A stretch of DNA of 25,942 nt from an uncultured Acetatifactor sp. (lineage in GTDB: Bacteria > Bacillota > Clostridia > Lachnospirales > Lachnospiraceae): contig CAJUTJ010000045.1 in assembly GCA_910589655.1 (NCBI GenBank), positions 1 through 25,942 on the forward strand. The letters run 5' to 3'. The translations under genes were made by a program, and so were the position numbers. Position 1 is the first letter of the stretch. The number at the start of each line of letters is the position of its first letter. A model generated the notes under the pieces. That model searched no databases. It was not told the DNA's origin and saw only the letters and a list, made by a program, of their open reading frames with translations. Below are positions 1 to 7,245 of this stretch, piece by piece.

Positions 1-139
1 CACCTTGGCTTGTCTGATTTTTCATCTGCTTCGTTGTCGTCAATCGACGTAGCCACCGCTACGCCTCATTCCTCCGCCTTGCATATGAAATAATCATTCT
101 GCGCCAATGTATCAGAAATTAATTATTCGTTGTACTAGT
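1..139. repeat. Possible intergenic repeat element, cut by window edge
   Basis: No credible coding frame is present downstream of nrdG. The stretch contains a small perfect hairpin (CGTAGC 48-53, loop CACC, GCTACG 58-63) and an AT-rich block around 112-128 next to the nrdG stop. The mixture of an AT-rich end and a structured centre resembles one half of a mobile palindromic intergenic element whose other end lies outside the window. That reading is inference; the matching terminal repeat cannot be seen here. There is no run of T typical of an intrinsic terminator for nrdDG. Confidence 0.3.
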
Positions 140-661
140 TCAGATAAGCAGGCATACCACATATCCTGCCCTTTTTGTTGCCTTCATGTCTATCAGTCTT
201 TGGTTTTCGGAGCCCCGGAAAGGGAGGCGCAGATTCTTCTTGGCCTCCACAAACTCGCCGTCCACCAGCACATCGATGAGCTCCAGCAGTCCGGCCACCG
301 TCCCGTCTCCCTCCTCCGCCCACCGCAGGAGATCCTTTTCATAGTCATATCCTGTATAGCACCATATACTTTTTTCAGGGTATGCGGATTTGATTTTCCG
401 CAATAGTCCAAACACCGTGCCGCGGTTTGCAGGTTCCATGGGTTCCCCTCCCAGCACACTGAAACCTTTGATATAAGAGTGGGACAACGCCTGAAGAATC
501 TCCCCTTCCGTCTCCGCCGTATAGGGCTGTCCATAAGAAAAATCCCACGCTTCCCTGTTAAAACAGCCTTTACAGCCATGGGTACATCCGCTGACAAACA
601 AAGACACTCTAATACCGGGGCCGTTAGCCGTATCCGTTTTCTTAATCACTGCATAATTCAC
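140..661 (-). CDS. nrdG: Anaerobic ribonucleotide reductase activating protein NrdG
   Basis: Radical SAM activase that uses S-adenosylmethionine and a 4Fe-4S cluster to install the glycyl radical on NrdD. The cluster motif C-X3-C-X2-C is visible as CTHGCKGC at residues 26-33, followed by the family hallmark FN. The later VLGGEP block matches the radical SAM glycine-rich SAM-binding strand. I choose the GTG at 661 (protein begins MNYAVIKKTD) because it matches the usual NrdG N-terminus and has GGGAG five bases upstream. An in-frame ATG four codons earlier (673) is possible, and a longer frame to 697 would run through repeat DNA. The product is 173 residues, a normal length for the family. The gene follows nrdD by about 230 bases, and its ribosome binding site and GTG lie inside the first copy of a tandem 64-bp repeat. 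Confidence 0.95.
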   Translation of the reverse strand: MNYAVIKKTDTANGPGIRVSLFVSGCTHGCKGCFNREAWDFSYGQPYTAETEGEILQALSHSYIKGFSVLGGEPMEPANRGTVFGLLRKIKSAYPEKSIWCYTGYDYEKDLLRWAEEGDGTVAGLLELIDVLVDGEFVEAKKNLRLPFRGSENQRLIDMKATKRAGYVVCLLI

Positions 662-842
662 GCTAACTCCCATCTGCCCGCTTTGGCGGGCACTCAAATC
701 AGGATTGTGAAATGTCCTTTTTCACGCTAACTCCCATCTGCCCGCTTTGGCGGGCACTCAAATCAGGATTGTGAAATGTCCTTTTTCATGCTAACTCCCA
801 TCCACCCGCTTTAGCGGGCACTCAAATCAGGATTGTGAAATG
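657..842. repeat. Three tandem 64-bp repeats with stem-loop, between nrdD and nrdG
   Basis: Copies start at 657, 721 and 785 with an exact 64-base period; the third is slightly short. Copies 1 and 2 are identical over nearly the whole unit, and copy 3 differs at a handful of positions. Each unit holds a stem-loop. In copy 1 the stem is TGCCCGC (675-681), loop TTTG, GCGGGCA (686-692). The stem is followed by the conserved CTCAAATCA. Read on the minus strand, each unit ends in GGGAGTTAGC followed by GTG (ATG in copy 3), so each carries a ribosome-binding-site-like block. Only the copy nearest nrdG is used for its start. A related stem-loop with compensatory changes lies at 25196-25225. Confidence 0.9.
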
Positions 843-895
843 AAACAATCAATGGTTTGCCGCAAAGCCGTAAGAACGCCGCTCTTTTTCAGCTA

Positions 896-3022
896 TTACA
901 AATGAAGCACTCTTGCCTTGATCTCCTTGGTCTTACCCGTGTTCCAGAAATTTTCCCCCAGATATCCGCAGGTCCGCCTTGTAACGTTCATCTTCCCATG
1001 ATCTTTATTGTGGCACTGGGGGCATTCCCATTCCGTGTCCTCATTAATCTCTATTTCCCCGTCGAAACCGCATACATGGCAGTAATCGGACTTCGTGTTA
1101 AACTCACCGTATTGGATATTATCGTAGATAAATCGAATCACTTCCTCAATCGCCTCCAGATTGTTCCTCAGATTCGGAATCTCCACATAGGAAATCGCTC
1201 CGCCCAGAGACTTGTTCTGGAACCGGCTCTCAAAGGTAAATTTGGAAAAAGCGTCAATCGGCTCCCTCACATCCACATGGTAGGAATTTGTATAATACCC
1301 CTTGTCCGTCACATTAGGAATATCACCGAATTTCTCTTTGTCAATTCTGGCAAAACGATAGCACAGCGTTTCCGCGGGAGTCCCGTACAATGCAAAACCG
1401 ATATTGGTCTCCTTCTTCCATTTCTGCACCGCCTCGTTCATACGATCCATGACACGCATGGCAAATTCACTGCCCGTCTCCGTGGTATGGCTGCAGCCCT
1501 TCATCAAGTATGTGGTCTCATACAGCCCGATGTAGCCAAGGGAAATACTGGAATATCCCCCGTACAAGAGCTTGTCTATGGTTTCGCCCTTTTTCAGTCT
1601 GGCGATGGCTCCGTACTGCCAATGGATGGGGCTGACGTCGGACAAGACCCCAAGCAATGCCTTATGTCTGCACATAAGCGCCTCATAGCACAGCTCCAGC
1701 CTCTCGTCCATCAGCTTCCAGAAGATCTCCTCATCGCCCTTGGCAAGGATACCGATCTGGGGCAGATTCAGGCTTACCACTCCCTGATTAAAACGCCCTT
1801 CAAACCGATAATTTCCCGCCTCGTCCTTCCAAGGAGCCAGAAAGGATCTGCATCCCATACAGGAAAACACATTTCCCTCATAATTTTCCCTCATCTTCTT
1901 GGCTGAAATGTAATCCGGATACATCCTTTTTGCGGAGCACCTCGCCGCCAGTTTTGTAATGTAATCGTATTTCCCGCCTTTCAGACAATTATTTTCATCC
2001 AGCACGTAAATCAGCTTGGGAAATGCCGGAGTCACATAGACACCTTTTTCGTTCTTGGTGCCCTGAAGACGCTGATTCAGGATCTCCTCTATAATCAGCA
2101 CTGTCTCCTCCACGTATTCGTCCTCCTCGTCAATATGCAGAAACAGTGTGACAAAGGGAGACTGGCCGTTGGTGGTCATCAGGGTATTAATCTGGTACTG
2201 GATGGTCTGGACGCCGGATTTCAGTTCGTCACGCAGACGGATGTCCACGGTTTTACGGCGGGTAGCTTCATCCATGGAATCCCCGAATTCTTCTTGAAGC
2301 TGGTTTTCGAATTTCTCTCTGCTCTTCCGCAAATATTTCCCCAAATGCTTGATATTCACGGACTGGCCGCCGTATTGGTTGCTGGCAACGGCTGCGATAA
2401 TCTGTGTGGTGACGGTACAGGCAACCTGAAAGCTTTTGGGTGATTCTATCATTTTACCGTTTATAGATGTGCCGTTATCAAGCATATCTTTAATATTAAT
2501 CAGACAGCAGTTGAAAATGGGCTGGATAAAATAATCCGCATCATGGAAATGAATCACACCGTTGTCATGCGCCAAGGAGATATGTTCCGGCAGAAGCATA
2601 CGTCTTGTCACATCCCGGGATACTTCTCCCGCAATATAATCCCGCTGGGTGGAAGCAAGCCTCGTATTTTTATTGGAATTCTCCTCGGCAAGCTCCTTAT
2701 TCTCGTTGCGGATCAGCTTTAAAATGGACTCGTCCGTAGTATTGGACTTGCGCAGCAGACTTCTCTGATAACGGTAGACAATATACTTTTTGGCAAGAAT
2801 ATACTTATTACGCTCCACCAAATGCCGCTCTATGACGTCCTGAACATGCTCCACGGTCTGCAGTTCTTTATCCTCTGTCTCCACCGCCTGCAAAATCTCC
2901 TTCACCAGAGCGTCGTCCGCCCTGTCATTTTCTTCCACTTCATGATTTGCCTTGCGGATGGCCTCAACAATCTTATCTTCCTCATATGGTACAATTCTTC
3001 CGTCCCTTTTCTGAATTCTCAT
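896..3022 (-). CDS. nrdD: Anaerobic ribonucleoside-triphosphate reductase NrdD (class III)
   Basis: Oxygen-sensitive class III reductase that makes dNTPs from NTPs with a glycyl radical. An N-terminal ATP-cone regulatory domain covers about residues 1-90 (RIQKRDGRIVPYEEDKI). The ten-stranded barrel catalytic core follows. A C-terminal zinc site is visible as CHVCG and CPQC, and the glycyl radical loop as RRTCGYLG, with Gly about residue 686 of 708. The length fits the family. I start at ATG 3022 (protein MRIQKRDG), which has AGGAG 11 bases upstream. An in-frame GTG at 3034 directly abuts that ribosome binding site and is less likely. nrdG follows in the same direction, so the two form the usual nrdDG operon. 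A promoter, candidate NrdR boxes and a terminator-like hairpin lie in the long upstream leader. Confidence 0.97.
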   Translation of the reverse strand: MRIQKRDGRIVPYEEDKIVEAIRKANHEVEENDRADDALVKEILQAVETEDKELQTVEHVQDVIERHLVERNKYILAKKYIVYRYQRSLLRKSNTTDESILKLIRNENKELAEENSNKNTRLASTQRDYIAGEVSRDVTRRMLLPEHISLAHDNGVIHFHDADYFIQPIFNCCLINIKDMLDNGTSINGKMIESPKSFQVACTVTTQIIAAVASNQYGGQSVNIKHLGKYLRKSREKFENQLQEEFGDSMDEATRRKTVDIRLRDELKSGVQTIQYQINTLMTTNGQSPFVTLFLHIDEEDEYVEETVLIIEEILNQRLQGTKNEKGVYVTPAFPKLIYVLDENNCLKGGKYDYITKLAARCSAKRMYPDYISAKKMRENYEGNVFSCMGCRSFLAPWKDEAGNYRFEGRFNQGVVSLNLPQIGILAKGDEEIFWKLMDERLELCYEALMCRHKALLGVLSDVSPIHWQYGAIARLKKGETIDKLLYGGYSSISLGYIGLYETTYLMKGCSHTTETGSEFAMRVMDRMNEAVQKWKKETNIGFALYGTPAETLCYRFARIDKEKFGDIPNVTDKGYYTNSYHVDVREPIDAFSKFTFESRFQNKSLGGAISYVEIPNLRNNLEAIEEVIRFIYDNIQYGEFNTKSDYCHVCGFDGEIEINEDTEWECPQCHNKDHGKMNVTRRTCGYLGENFWNTGKTKEIKARVLHL

Positions 3023-3203
3023 TAATACATGCACTCCTGTCTGCCCATTTTTATTCCCACGGCCAACGCGGCATCAGCTTGCGGCGGAGTCTATGACTCC
3101 CTTGGGCTGTGCCAAAACACCATGGGACAGATACCGATAGCGTCCCAAACAGCCTTGCACACAGGCTTTGTTACGGGGCGCAAACTTATTATATGCAAAA
3201 ATC

Positions 3204-3238
3204 GAGATCGTACCGCAAGTTATTACGAATACGATCTC
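3204..3238 (-). terminator. Terminator-like hairpin in the nrdDG leader
   Basis: A perfect 9-bp stem (GAGATCGTA / TACGATCTC, 3230-3238 with 3204-3212) is followed on the minus strand by GATTTTTGC. This has the shape of an intrinsic terminator, yet it lies between the nrdD promoter and the nrdD start, so it could act as an attenuator. Two further short hairpins follow in the leader: GGGAC/GTCCC, and GGAGTC-TAT-GACTCC near 3085-3100. I cannot see a competing antiterminator with certainty. Confidence 0.5.
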
Positions 3239-3283
3239 AACTATATTTTGTATTACTATAAGTTTTTCGTATCTATATCTTGT
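3236..3283 (-). promoter_or_regulatory. Candidate pair of NrdR boxes
   Basis: The 11-mer ACAARATATAG occurs twice on the minus strand, at 3273-3283 and 3241-3251, exactly 32 bases apart. The first copy starts at the predicted transcription start. The left half of each resembles the AT-rich NrdR consensus (ACACWATATATWGTGT), and NrdR sites usually come in pairs a whole number of helical turns apart. The right halves match poorly, so this is a candidate only. NrdR is the usual repressor of nrd operons in bacteria. Confidence 0.35.
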
Positions 3284-3289
3284 ATAAAT

Positions 3290-3318
3290 ATTATAATAGA
3301 AACCCTCTCAAAGTGCAA
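3290..3318 (-). promoter_or_regulatory. nrdDG promoter (TTGCAC-17-TATAAT)
   Basis: The -35 TTGCAC lies at 3313-3318 and the -10 TATAAT at 3290-3295, with a 17-base spacer in AT-rich surroundings. The predicted start near 3283 gives a leader of about 260 nt before nrdD. Confidence 0.75.
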
Positions 3319-3347
3319 CACCTTTTTGCATAAAACGAAATGCATTC

Positions 3348-3374
3348 GTTATCGGTCACGGAGTGAACAATAAC
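3348..3374. repeat. Solo inverted-repeat remnant of the MITE-like family
   Basis: An imperfect hairpin (GTTATCGGTCAC, loop GGA, GTGAACAATAAC) sits two bases after the stop codon of the PL11 gene. Its arms match the terminal repeats of the elements at 7085-7194 and 23296-23404 with a few changes. It looks like a deletion remnant of such an element. It could also stabilise the 3' end of the PL11 transcript, though no T run follows it. Confidence 0.55.
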
Positions 3375-3375
3375 C

Positions 3376-6045
3376 TTAGGACAAATAGGGCAGCACCTGC
3401 GAAAAGTCCATATCGCTTGCATAATAGAACTTTGTGTAGCAAGGCTGGTTGTAGCAATTATTCTGCCATGCTATGCCCGTCCGGTACATGGTATCGTGCA
3501 TCAGGGTAAACAGCTTATGCTTGGTTATCTCCAGACTGGTATAAATACGGATAGCGCTGCTGTCCTCGGTCCGCAGCAAAAGCTCCTCCCTGAAATCACC
3601 GAAAATATCCGCCACAAGACAGGGATTCCCCTTAGTGCCGTTGTTAGTCAAGGTCCCCTCCGGCTTCAAGAGGATGCCGTGAATATTGTCATTTACCACG
3701 CCGGAATGCTTCTCATGAAGATAATCCACGCCGTCAGTGACCTGTGTGCTCAAATCCGCCGCAAACCGGATGCTCTGATTGGTTCCAAGCACCTTGTCAG
3801 GCAGCTTGTTCCCCTTACAGTCGTACATCTCCTTCACCCAGACACACAAGCCCCGCACATCCGGATTCACGTCGCCGATCATGCATCTGCCCAGATCCGC
3901 CTCCGCATACTCTCCGAAGAAAGGAACACCAGTCTCTGCGTCACGCAAGGCCCATCCGTAAGGCGCCGCCTTTGCACCCTCAAACACATTAAATATCTGG
4001 AAGCCCGGTCTGTCGGGGTCAATGACCGCCACATGCATGGCGTCCCCATGCCCAAACTTTGCCGCTCTGCCGTCGGGGAGCTTTCCTCTGGAGGAATAGA
4101 GCACACTGCCGTCATGGTCAATGACCGCTGCCCCGTAAATGATTTCCTGACAGCCGTCCCCGTCCACATCCGCAGTGGACAGGCTGTGATTCCCCTGACC
4201 GGCCAGACAGCCGTAGACGGGATCCGTCCCTTCCGCCTCATGGGGATCCCCACAGAAGGGATTCTTCATGGGCACATAGCCGCTGTCAATGTCAAAATAT
4301 ACACGGTGTTTCCCTTCAAAGAAGTCATAGGCTACGATAGTGGTTCTGGTATAGTAGCCGCGGCAGATAATCAGATAGGGTCTCTCTCCGTCCAAATAGG
4401 CCACTCCCGATAAAAATCTGTCCACACGGTTACAGGGTTCGATCCGCCGCATGGCATAGTCGCCCCAGCGCAGTCCGTCATCCTCCCTTGGATGAGGAAA
4501 TGCAATCGTCTCCAGTTCCTCACCGTTTCCGCCGAACATAGTAAGGTACTCCGGCCCCTCATAAATAAAGCCCTCAAACTTCCGAAGCTCGTTTCTCGGG
4601 CTTCGCGCAGGCGCATATTCGTCTATAAAGTAATCCGCCAGAGCCTCCGCATCCTGCCTTGACAGGGGATAGTCATACTTATTTTTCACGGCAGCGTTTT
4701 CTGCCGATTCTCCTGTCATGCCTTCCGCAGCAAAAAAGCACTCCTCCGGCGTTGCCGGCCACTGGCCGCTTTTTACTTCCTCAAGCTCCTGCCAGCCCTG
4801 AAAAAGCTCCACGATGTGTCGATAATAATCGTCGGCTCCGCACACATAATTATCCTCATGAGTGATGCCCTTTGCCACGTCTTCCTCCGGTAAGGTAATG
4901 TATTTCTTACTCTTTACCGTCCCGTCCTCATTGTAGACGGTCATACAGGTGCCCGGAGCCGTCTTTACCGACATCTCCGCCCTTCCGTCCCCGTCAAAAT
5001 CATAGACCATAAACTGCGTATAGTGAGCTCCCGCCCGGATGTTTACCCCCATGTCGAGACGCCACAGAAGCTGTCCGGACAGCTTATAACAGTCGATATA
5101 GCAGTTTCCCGTATACCCCTTCCCCGATACGTCATGGGCATTGGAAGGATCCCATTTCACAAAAAATTCATACTCCCCGTCGCCGTCCACATCCCCCACA
5201 CTCATATCGTTTGCGCTGTAGGTGTATGCTTCCCCCGCCGGAGTGACGCCGCCTTCGGGAATCTGCATGGGAATTTCCATATACGGCTTGGGGTTCACAT
5301 GCACCGGCTCGCAAGGCTCGGATTCCTCAAGACAGATTTCTTGATTCCGGAATTCTCCTTGGGAATGTTCCCCTTGGGAGATTTCTCCTTGAGAGTTTTC
5401 TCCTTGGAAGTATTTTCCTTGAGAGATTTCTCCTTGAGAGTGTTCCCCTTGGGAGATTTCTCCCGGAAACGATTTTCCCTGAGCCGGTTCCCCTTGGGCT
5501 GCCGCGCCTGTGTGAGATTCCTGTTTCTTTCCTGTTTTTACGGGAGCGACGGAATAAGTATCCTGCAAAGTCCCCTCTCTGTCCAGATAATTGGTACTGT
5601 CCGTTACAAGGGCAAGCTTTTTCCCGTTTTTATACACTATGTAGTCCGTTCCGCTCATGCCCGTCTCGGTGCAGCCGGTTACCTCCTCCAAAAACATTCT
5701 CCAGCCCAAAAAAACGCCCTCATCCGTGGCAAAGGCAATGAGCCCCCTGTTCAGCTTCTCCAGCTGTTCCTTCCACACCTTTTTCACAGCGGTTTTCAGC
5801 AGTCCGCTCTCCCCTTGTTTTTCCCCGTCCTTCCAAGCTTCCACCCTGAGGTAATGGGGAATATGTGTGGACTTTTTCAAGGTATAGCAAGTGTCGGTTC
5901 CTTCATAGATACACTTGTACTCCATGGTGTCACTGTAACGGTCCGACCAGTATAGGCGGTATGTACAGCCCTCCGCCGCCTCCCCCTGCCAGCACAGGCG
6001 GATTTCGGAATCTTCCATTTTATCTGCTTTCAATTGTATTGTCAT
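3376..6045 (-). CDS. Rhamnogalacturonan lyase, polysaccharide lyase family 11
   Basis: PL11 enzymes cleave the rhamnose-galacturonate backbone of pectic rhamnogalacturonan I by beta-elimination. The family signature is clear: LNRGLIAFATDEGVFLGWR, a YKNGKK/STNYLD block, then a propeller-like core with repeated calcium-type motifs (DVDGDGEYE, DFDGDGRAE, DVDGDGCQE) and NIRAGAHYTQF. I start at ATG 6045 (MTIQLKADKM), seven bases after GGAGG. The longer frame to 6135 adds a non-homologous stretch with no ribosome binding site. The product is 889 residues, longer than typical PL11 proteins because of an N-terminal fibronectin-like segment of about 90 residues and a repeat insert near residues 180-235. 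No signal peptide is visible, so it probably acts in the cytoplasm on imported oligosaccharides, like the B. subtilis exo-type enzyme YesX. No transporter or regulator gene adjoins it. Confidence 0.92.
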   Translation of the reverse strand: MTIQLKADKMEDSEIRLCWQGEAAEGCTYRLYWSDRYSDTMEYKCIYEGTDTCYTLKKSTHIPHYLRVEAWKDGEKQGESGLLKTAVKKVWKEQLEKLNRGLIAFATDEGVFLGWRMFLEEVTGCTETGMSGTDYIVYKNGKKLALVTDSTNYLDREGTLQDTYSVAPVKTGKKQESHTGAAAQGEPAQGKSFPGEISQGEHSQGEISQGKYFQGENSQGEISQGEHSQGEFRNQEICLEESEPCEPVHVNPKPYMEIPMQIPEGGVTPAGEAYTYSANDMSVGDVDGDGEYEFFVKWDPSNAHDVSGKGYTGNCYIDCYKLSGQLLWRLDMGVNIRAGAHYTQFMVYDFDGDGRAEMSVKTAPGTCMTVYNEDGTVKSKKYITLPEEDVAKGITHEDNYVCGADDYYRHIVELFQGWQELEEVKSGQWPATPEECFFAAEGMTGESAENAAVKNKYDYPLSRQDAEALADYFIDEYAPARSPRNELRKFEGFIYEGPEYLTMFGGNGEELETIAFPHPREDDGLRWGDYAMRRIEPCNRVDRFLSGVAYLDGERPYLIICRGYYTRTTIVAYDFFEGKHRVYFDIDSGYVPMKNPFCGDPHEAEGTDPVYGCLAGQGNHSLSTADVDGDGCQEIIYGAAVIDHDGSVLYSSRGKLPDGRAAKFGHGDAMHVAVIDPDRPGFQIFNVFEGAKAAPYGWALRDAETGVPFFGEYAEADLGRCMIGDVNPDVRGLCVWVKEMYDCKGNKLPDKVLGTNQSIRFAADLSTQVTDGVDYLHEKHSGVVNDNIHGILLKPEGTLTNNGTKGNPCLVADIFGDFREELLLRTEDSSAIRIYTSLEITKHKLFTLMHDTMYRTGIAWQNNCYNQPCYTKFYYASDMDFSQVLPYLS
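5343..5500 (-). repeat. 15-bp minisatellite encoding (S-Q-G-E-x) repeats inside the PL11 gene
   Basis: Units of 15 bases encode pentapeptides such as SQGEI, SQGEH, SQGKY and SQGEN. There are about ten units between the YSVAP strand and the next conserved PL11 block. The reading frame is kept throughout. The insert is polar, rich in Gly, Gln and Glu, and probably an exposed flexible loop. Confidence 0.85.
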
Positions 6046-6134
6046 ATACTTCCCTCCTAAAATATGTAACAGCCTCCCGGAGTTACCCTCCGCCTGCACT
6101 GCGGCGGCTTTTCCCGACAGCCCCGCACAAATCA

Positions 6135-6272
6135 TAACAGTTCAGACAGTTCCACCCGCAAAGTCAAAATCGCGTCCCTATGCGATTTTGCGAGACCTGC
6201 AGGCGCCAAAACACGTTCTTTCCGCGTTTTGTGTGTATTCTGTAACGGTTCAACGCCTTGTCTGAACTGTTA
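6135..6272. mobile_element. MITE-like palindromic element (GTAACAGT-ended subfamily)
   Basis: Perfect 14-bp terminal inverted repeats TAACAGTTCAGACA (6135-6148) and TGTCTGAACTGTTA (6259-6272) bound a 138-bp stretch. Inside are two hairpins: AAAATCGC/GCGATTTT near 6165-6192, and an imperfect CAAAACACG/CGCGTTTTG near 6207-6230. No transposase is encoded. The right end matches the right end of the element at 11443-11528. It lies about 90 bases upstream of the PL11 start, between the nitroreductase and PL11 genes. Confidence 0.65.
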
Positions 6273-6293
6273 CGGTTTTTGAACTTGGAACCC

Positions 6294-6338
6294 GCAAAAA
6301 ACGAAAAGCGGCCATTTTACGTAGAAAAATGATCTGCC
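6294..6338 (-). terminator. Probable terminator of the nitroreductase gene
   Basis: Read on the minus strand just past the nitroreductase stop, GGC...CATTTT-TCTACG-TAAAATGGCC can fold into a hairpin. A T-rich tail (TTTTCGTTTTTT) follows. The stem is interrupted, so strength is moderate. Confidence 0.45.
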
Positions 6339-6344
6339 AGCCTC

Positions 6345-6923
6345 TTACAGATACCTTACCACATCCGAAAGCTTTCTCTTGGGGACACAGTAATCTTTCT
6401 TCTCATCCAGATAATATTTGAACTCTTCCGGATCCTCCAGATCCACAATATGGCTCACATGGGCAGGATACCCAAAGGCTACCACGGTGTGCAGCGCCTG
6501 CTGCGGGGTCAGTCCGAACAATTCGGACAGCGCCGGTTTGTTACAGGCGCCGATAATGCAGCTGCCCACGCCCCGGTTCCACGCCGCCAGCGTCATATTT
6601 CCGATGGCAAGCCCGGCATCCGTGTCACAGTCGGGGTTTCTGTCCAAATTCTTTACCACGGCTATGTACAGGACGGGACGTTCCTTCTCCTTGGGCTGTC
6701 CCAGCTCCGGCGGCAGCGCCCCAGCCCATTTTGTATGGGAAAATACTTCCGCCGCCTTATCCGCCCCCTTTATGACAATATAGCTCAAAGGCTGCCTGTT
6801 TGCGGCGCTGGAGGCAAGTCTGGCCGCAGTCAATATCTCATCTATAATATCCTGTGCAATTTCCTTCTGTTCAAAACGGCGGTAGGTACGCCTTCCCTCC
6901 AACAGTTCCATTAAATTTTCCAT
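6345..6923 (-). CDS. Nitroreductase family protein (FMN-dependent oxidoreductase)
   Basis: Small flavin enzyme of the NADH oxidase/nitroreductase fold. The N-terminal RRTYRRF motif (FMN phosphate binding), the ASSAANRQPLSYIV segment (FMN ring loop) and the C-terminal GYPA block are all visible. The start is ATG 6923 (MENLMELLEGRR), with a perfect AGGAGG six bases upstream, giving 192 residues, typical for the family. The open frame extends further upstream through a hexanucleotide repeat that would encode a poly(Arg-His) tract; this is almost certainly untranslated. The natural substrate cannot be told from sequence. The gene appears monocistronic with its own promoter at 7017-7045. Cys residues late in the protein (GSCIIGACN, KDYCVPKRK) are not a recognised metal motif. 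Confidence 0.9.
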   Translation of the reverse strand: MENLMELLEGRRTYRRFEQKEIAQDIIDEILTAARLASSAANRQPLSYIVIKGADKAAEVFSHTKWAGALPPELGQPKEKERPVLYIAVVKNLDRNPDCDTDAGLAIGNMTLAAWNRGVGSCIIGACNKPALSELFGLTPQQALHTVVAFGYPAHVSHIVDLEDPEEFKYYLDEKKDYCVPKRKLSDVVRYL

Positions 6924-6946
6924 CTGCTTCCTCCTGATTTTTATTT

Positions 6947-7012
6947 GCCTATGCCTATGCCTATGCCTATGCCTATGCCTATGCCTATGCCTATGCCTAT
7001 GCCTATGCCTAT
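6947..7012. repeat. Hexanucleotide repeat, 11 perfect copies of GCCTAT
   Basis: Sixty-six bases of perfect tandem GCCTAT (ATAGGC on the transcribed strand) lie between the nitroreductase promoter and its ribosome binding site. The predicted transcription start (about 7010) lies at the upstream edge of the array, so the mRNA would begin with the repeat. Perfect identity of all copies indicates recent slippage. Confidence 0.97.
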
Positions 7013-7016
7013 ATGT

Positions 7017-7045
7017 ATTATAGAATATTTTCCCAAATCCCACAA
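7017..7045 (-). promoter_or_regulatory. Nitroreductase promoter (TTGTGG-17-TATAAT)
   Basis: A consensus -10 TATAAT (7017-7022) has a partial -35 TTGTGG (7040-7045) and a 17-base spacer. It sits immediately upstream of the hexamer array. Confidence 0.6.
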
Positions 7046-7084
7046 TGTAAAATTCCCGCCCAATTGACTTCCGTCATTCTTCAG

Positions 7085-7194
7085 GTTACTGTTCACTCCG
7101 TTCACAGCAACCTATGCACAGAAATCGCAAAACAGCGATTTCACGCATGTCTGTCTCGGGTTTCACCTCGCGGCGACAGCGAGTGAACAGTAAC
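7085..7194. mobile_element. MITE-like element with 14-bp inverted ends and 8-bp flanking duplication
   Basis: The 110-bp element starts GTTACTGTTCACTC and ends GAGTGAACAGTAAC, a perfect 14-bp inverted repeat. The 8-mer TTCTTCAG flanks it on both sides (7077-7084 and 7195-7202), consistent with a target site duplication. An internal hairpin AAATCGC-AAAACA-GCGATTT is present. It is non-coding. The sister copy is at 23296-23404. Confidence 0.8.
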
Positions 7195-7208
7195 TTCTTC
7201 AGTTACTC

Positions 7209-7245
7209 AAAAAGGCGCCGGAGGCTGTATCACTCCTCCGGTGCC
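7209..7245 (-). terminator. Second terminator downstream of pnp
   Basis: The minus-strand stem GGCACCGGAGG / CCTCCGGCGCC has one mismatch and is followed directly by TTTTT. It lies 85 bases beyond the pnp terminator at 7331-7365, so it may be a back-up, or it may end a short separate RNA from 7246-7330. Confidence 0.7.

Noticed and set aside
657..842. CRISPR array
   Set aside because: The 64-bp units are contiguous with no unique spacers, and no cas genes are present.
896..1906. Long plus-strand frame (349 codons) opposite nrdD; similar 305-codon frames opposite PL11 (3496-4413) and nrnA (15637-16554)
   Set aside because: They lie wholly antisense to clearly recognised genes, have no ribosome binding site, and show no domain-like sequence; they reflect codon bias of the real genes.
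6924..7043. N-terminal extension of the nitroreductase with a poly(Arg-His) tract
   Set aside because: A perfect AGGAGG lies six bases before the internal ATG 6923, the extension is encoded by the hexamer array, and the predicted transcription start is inside it.
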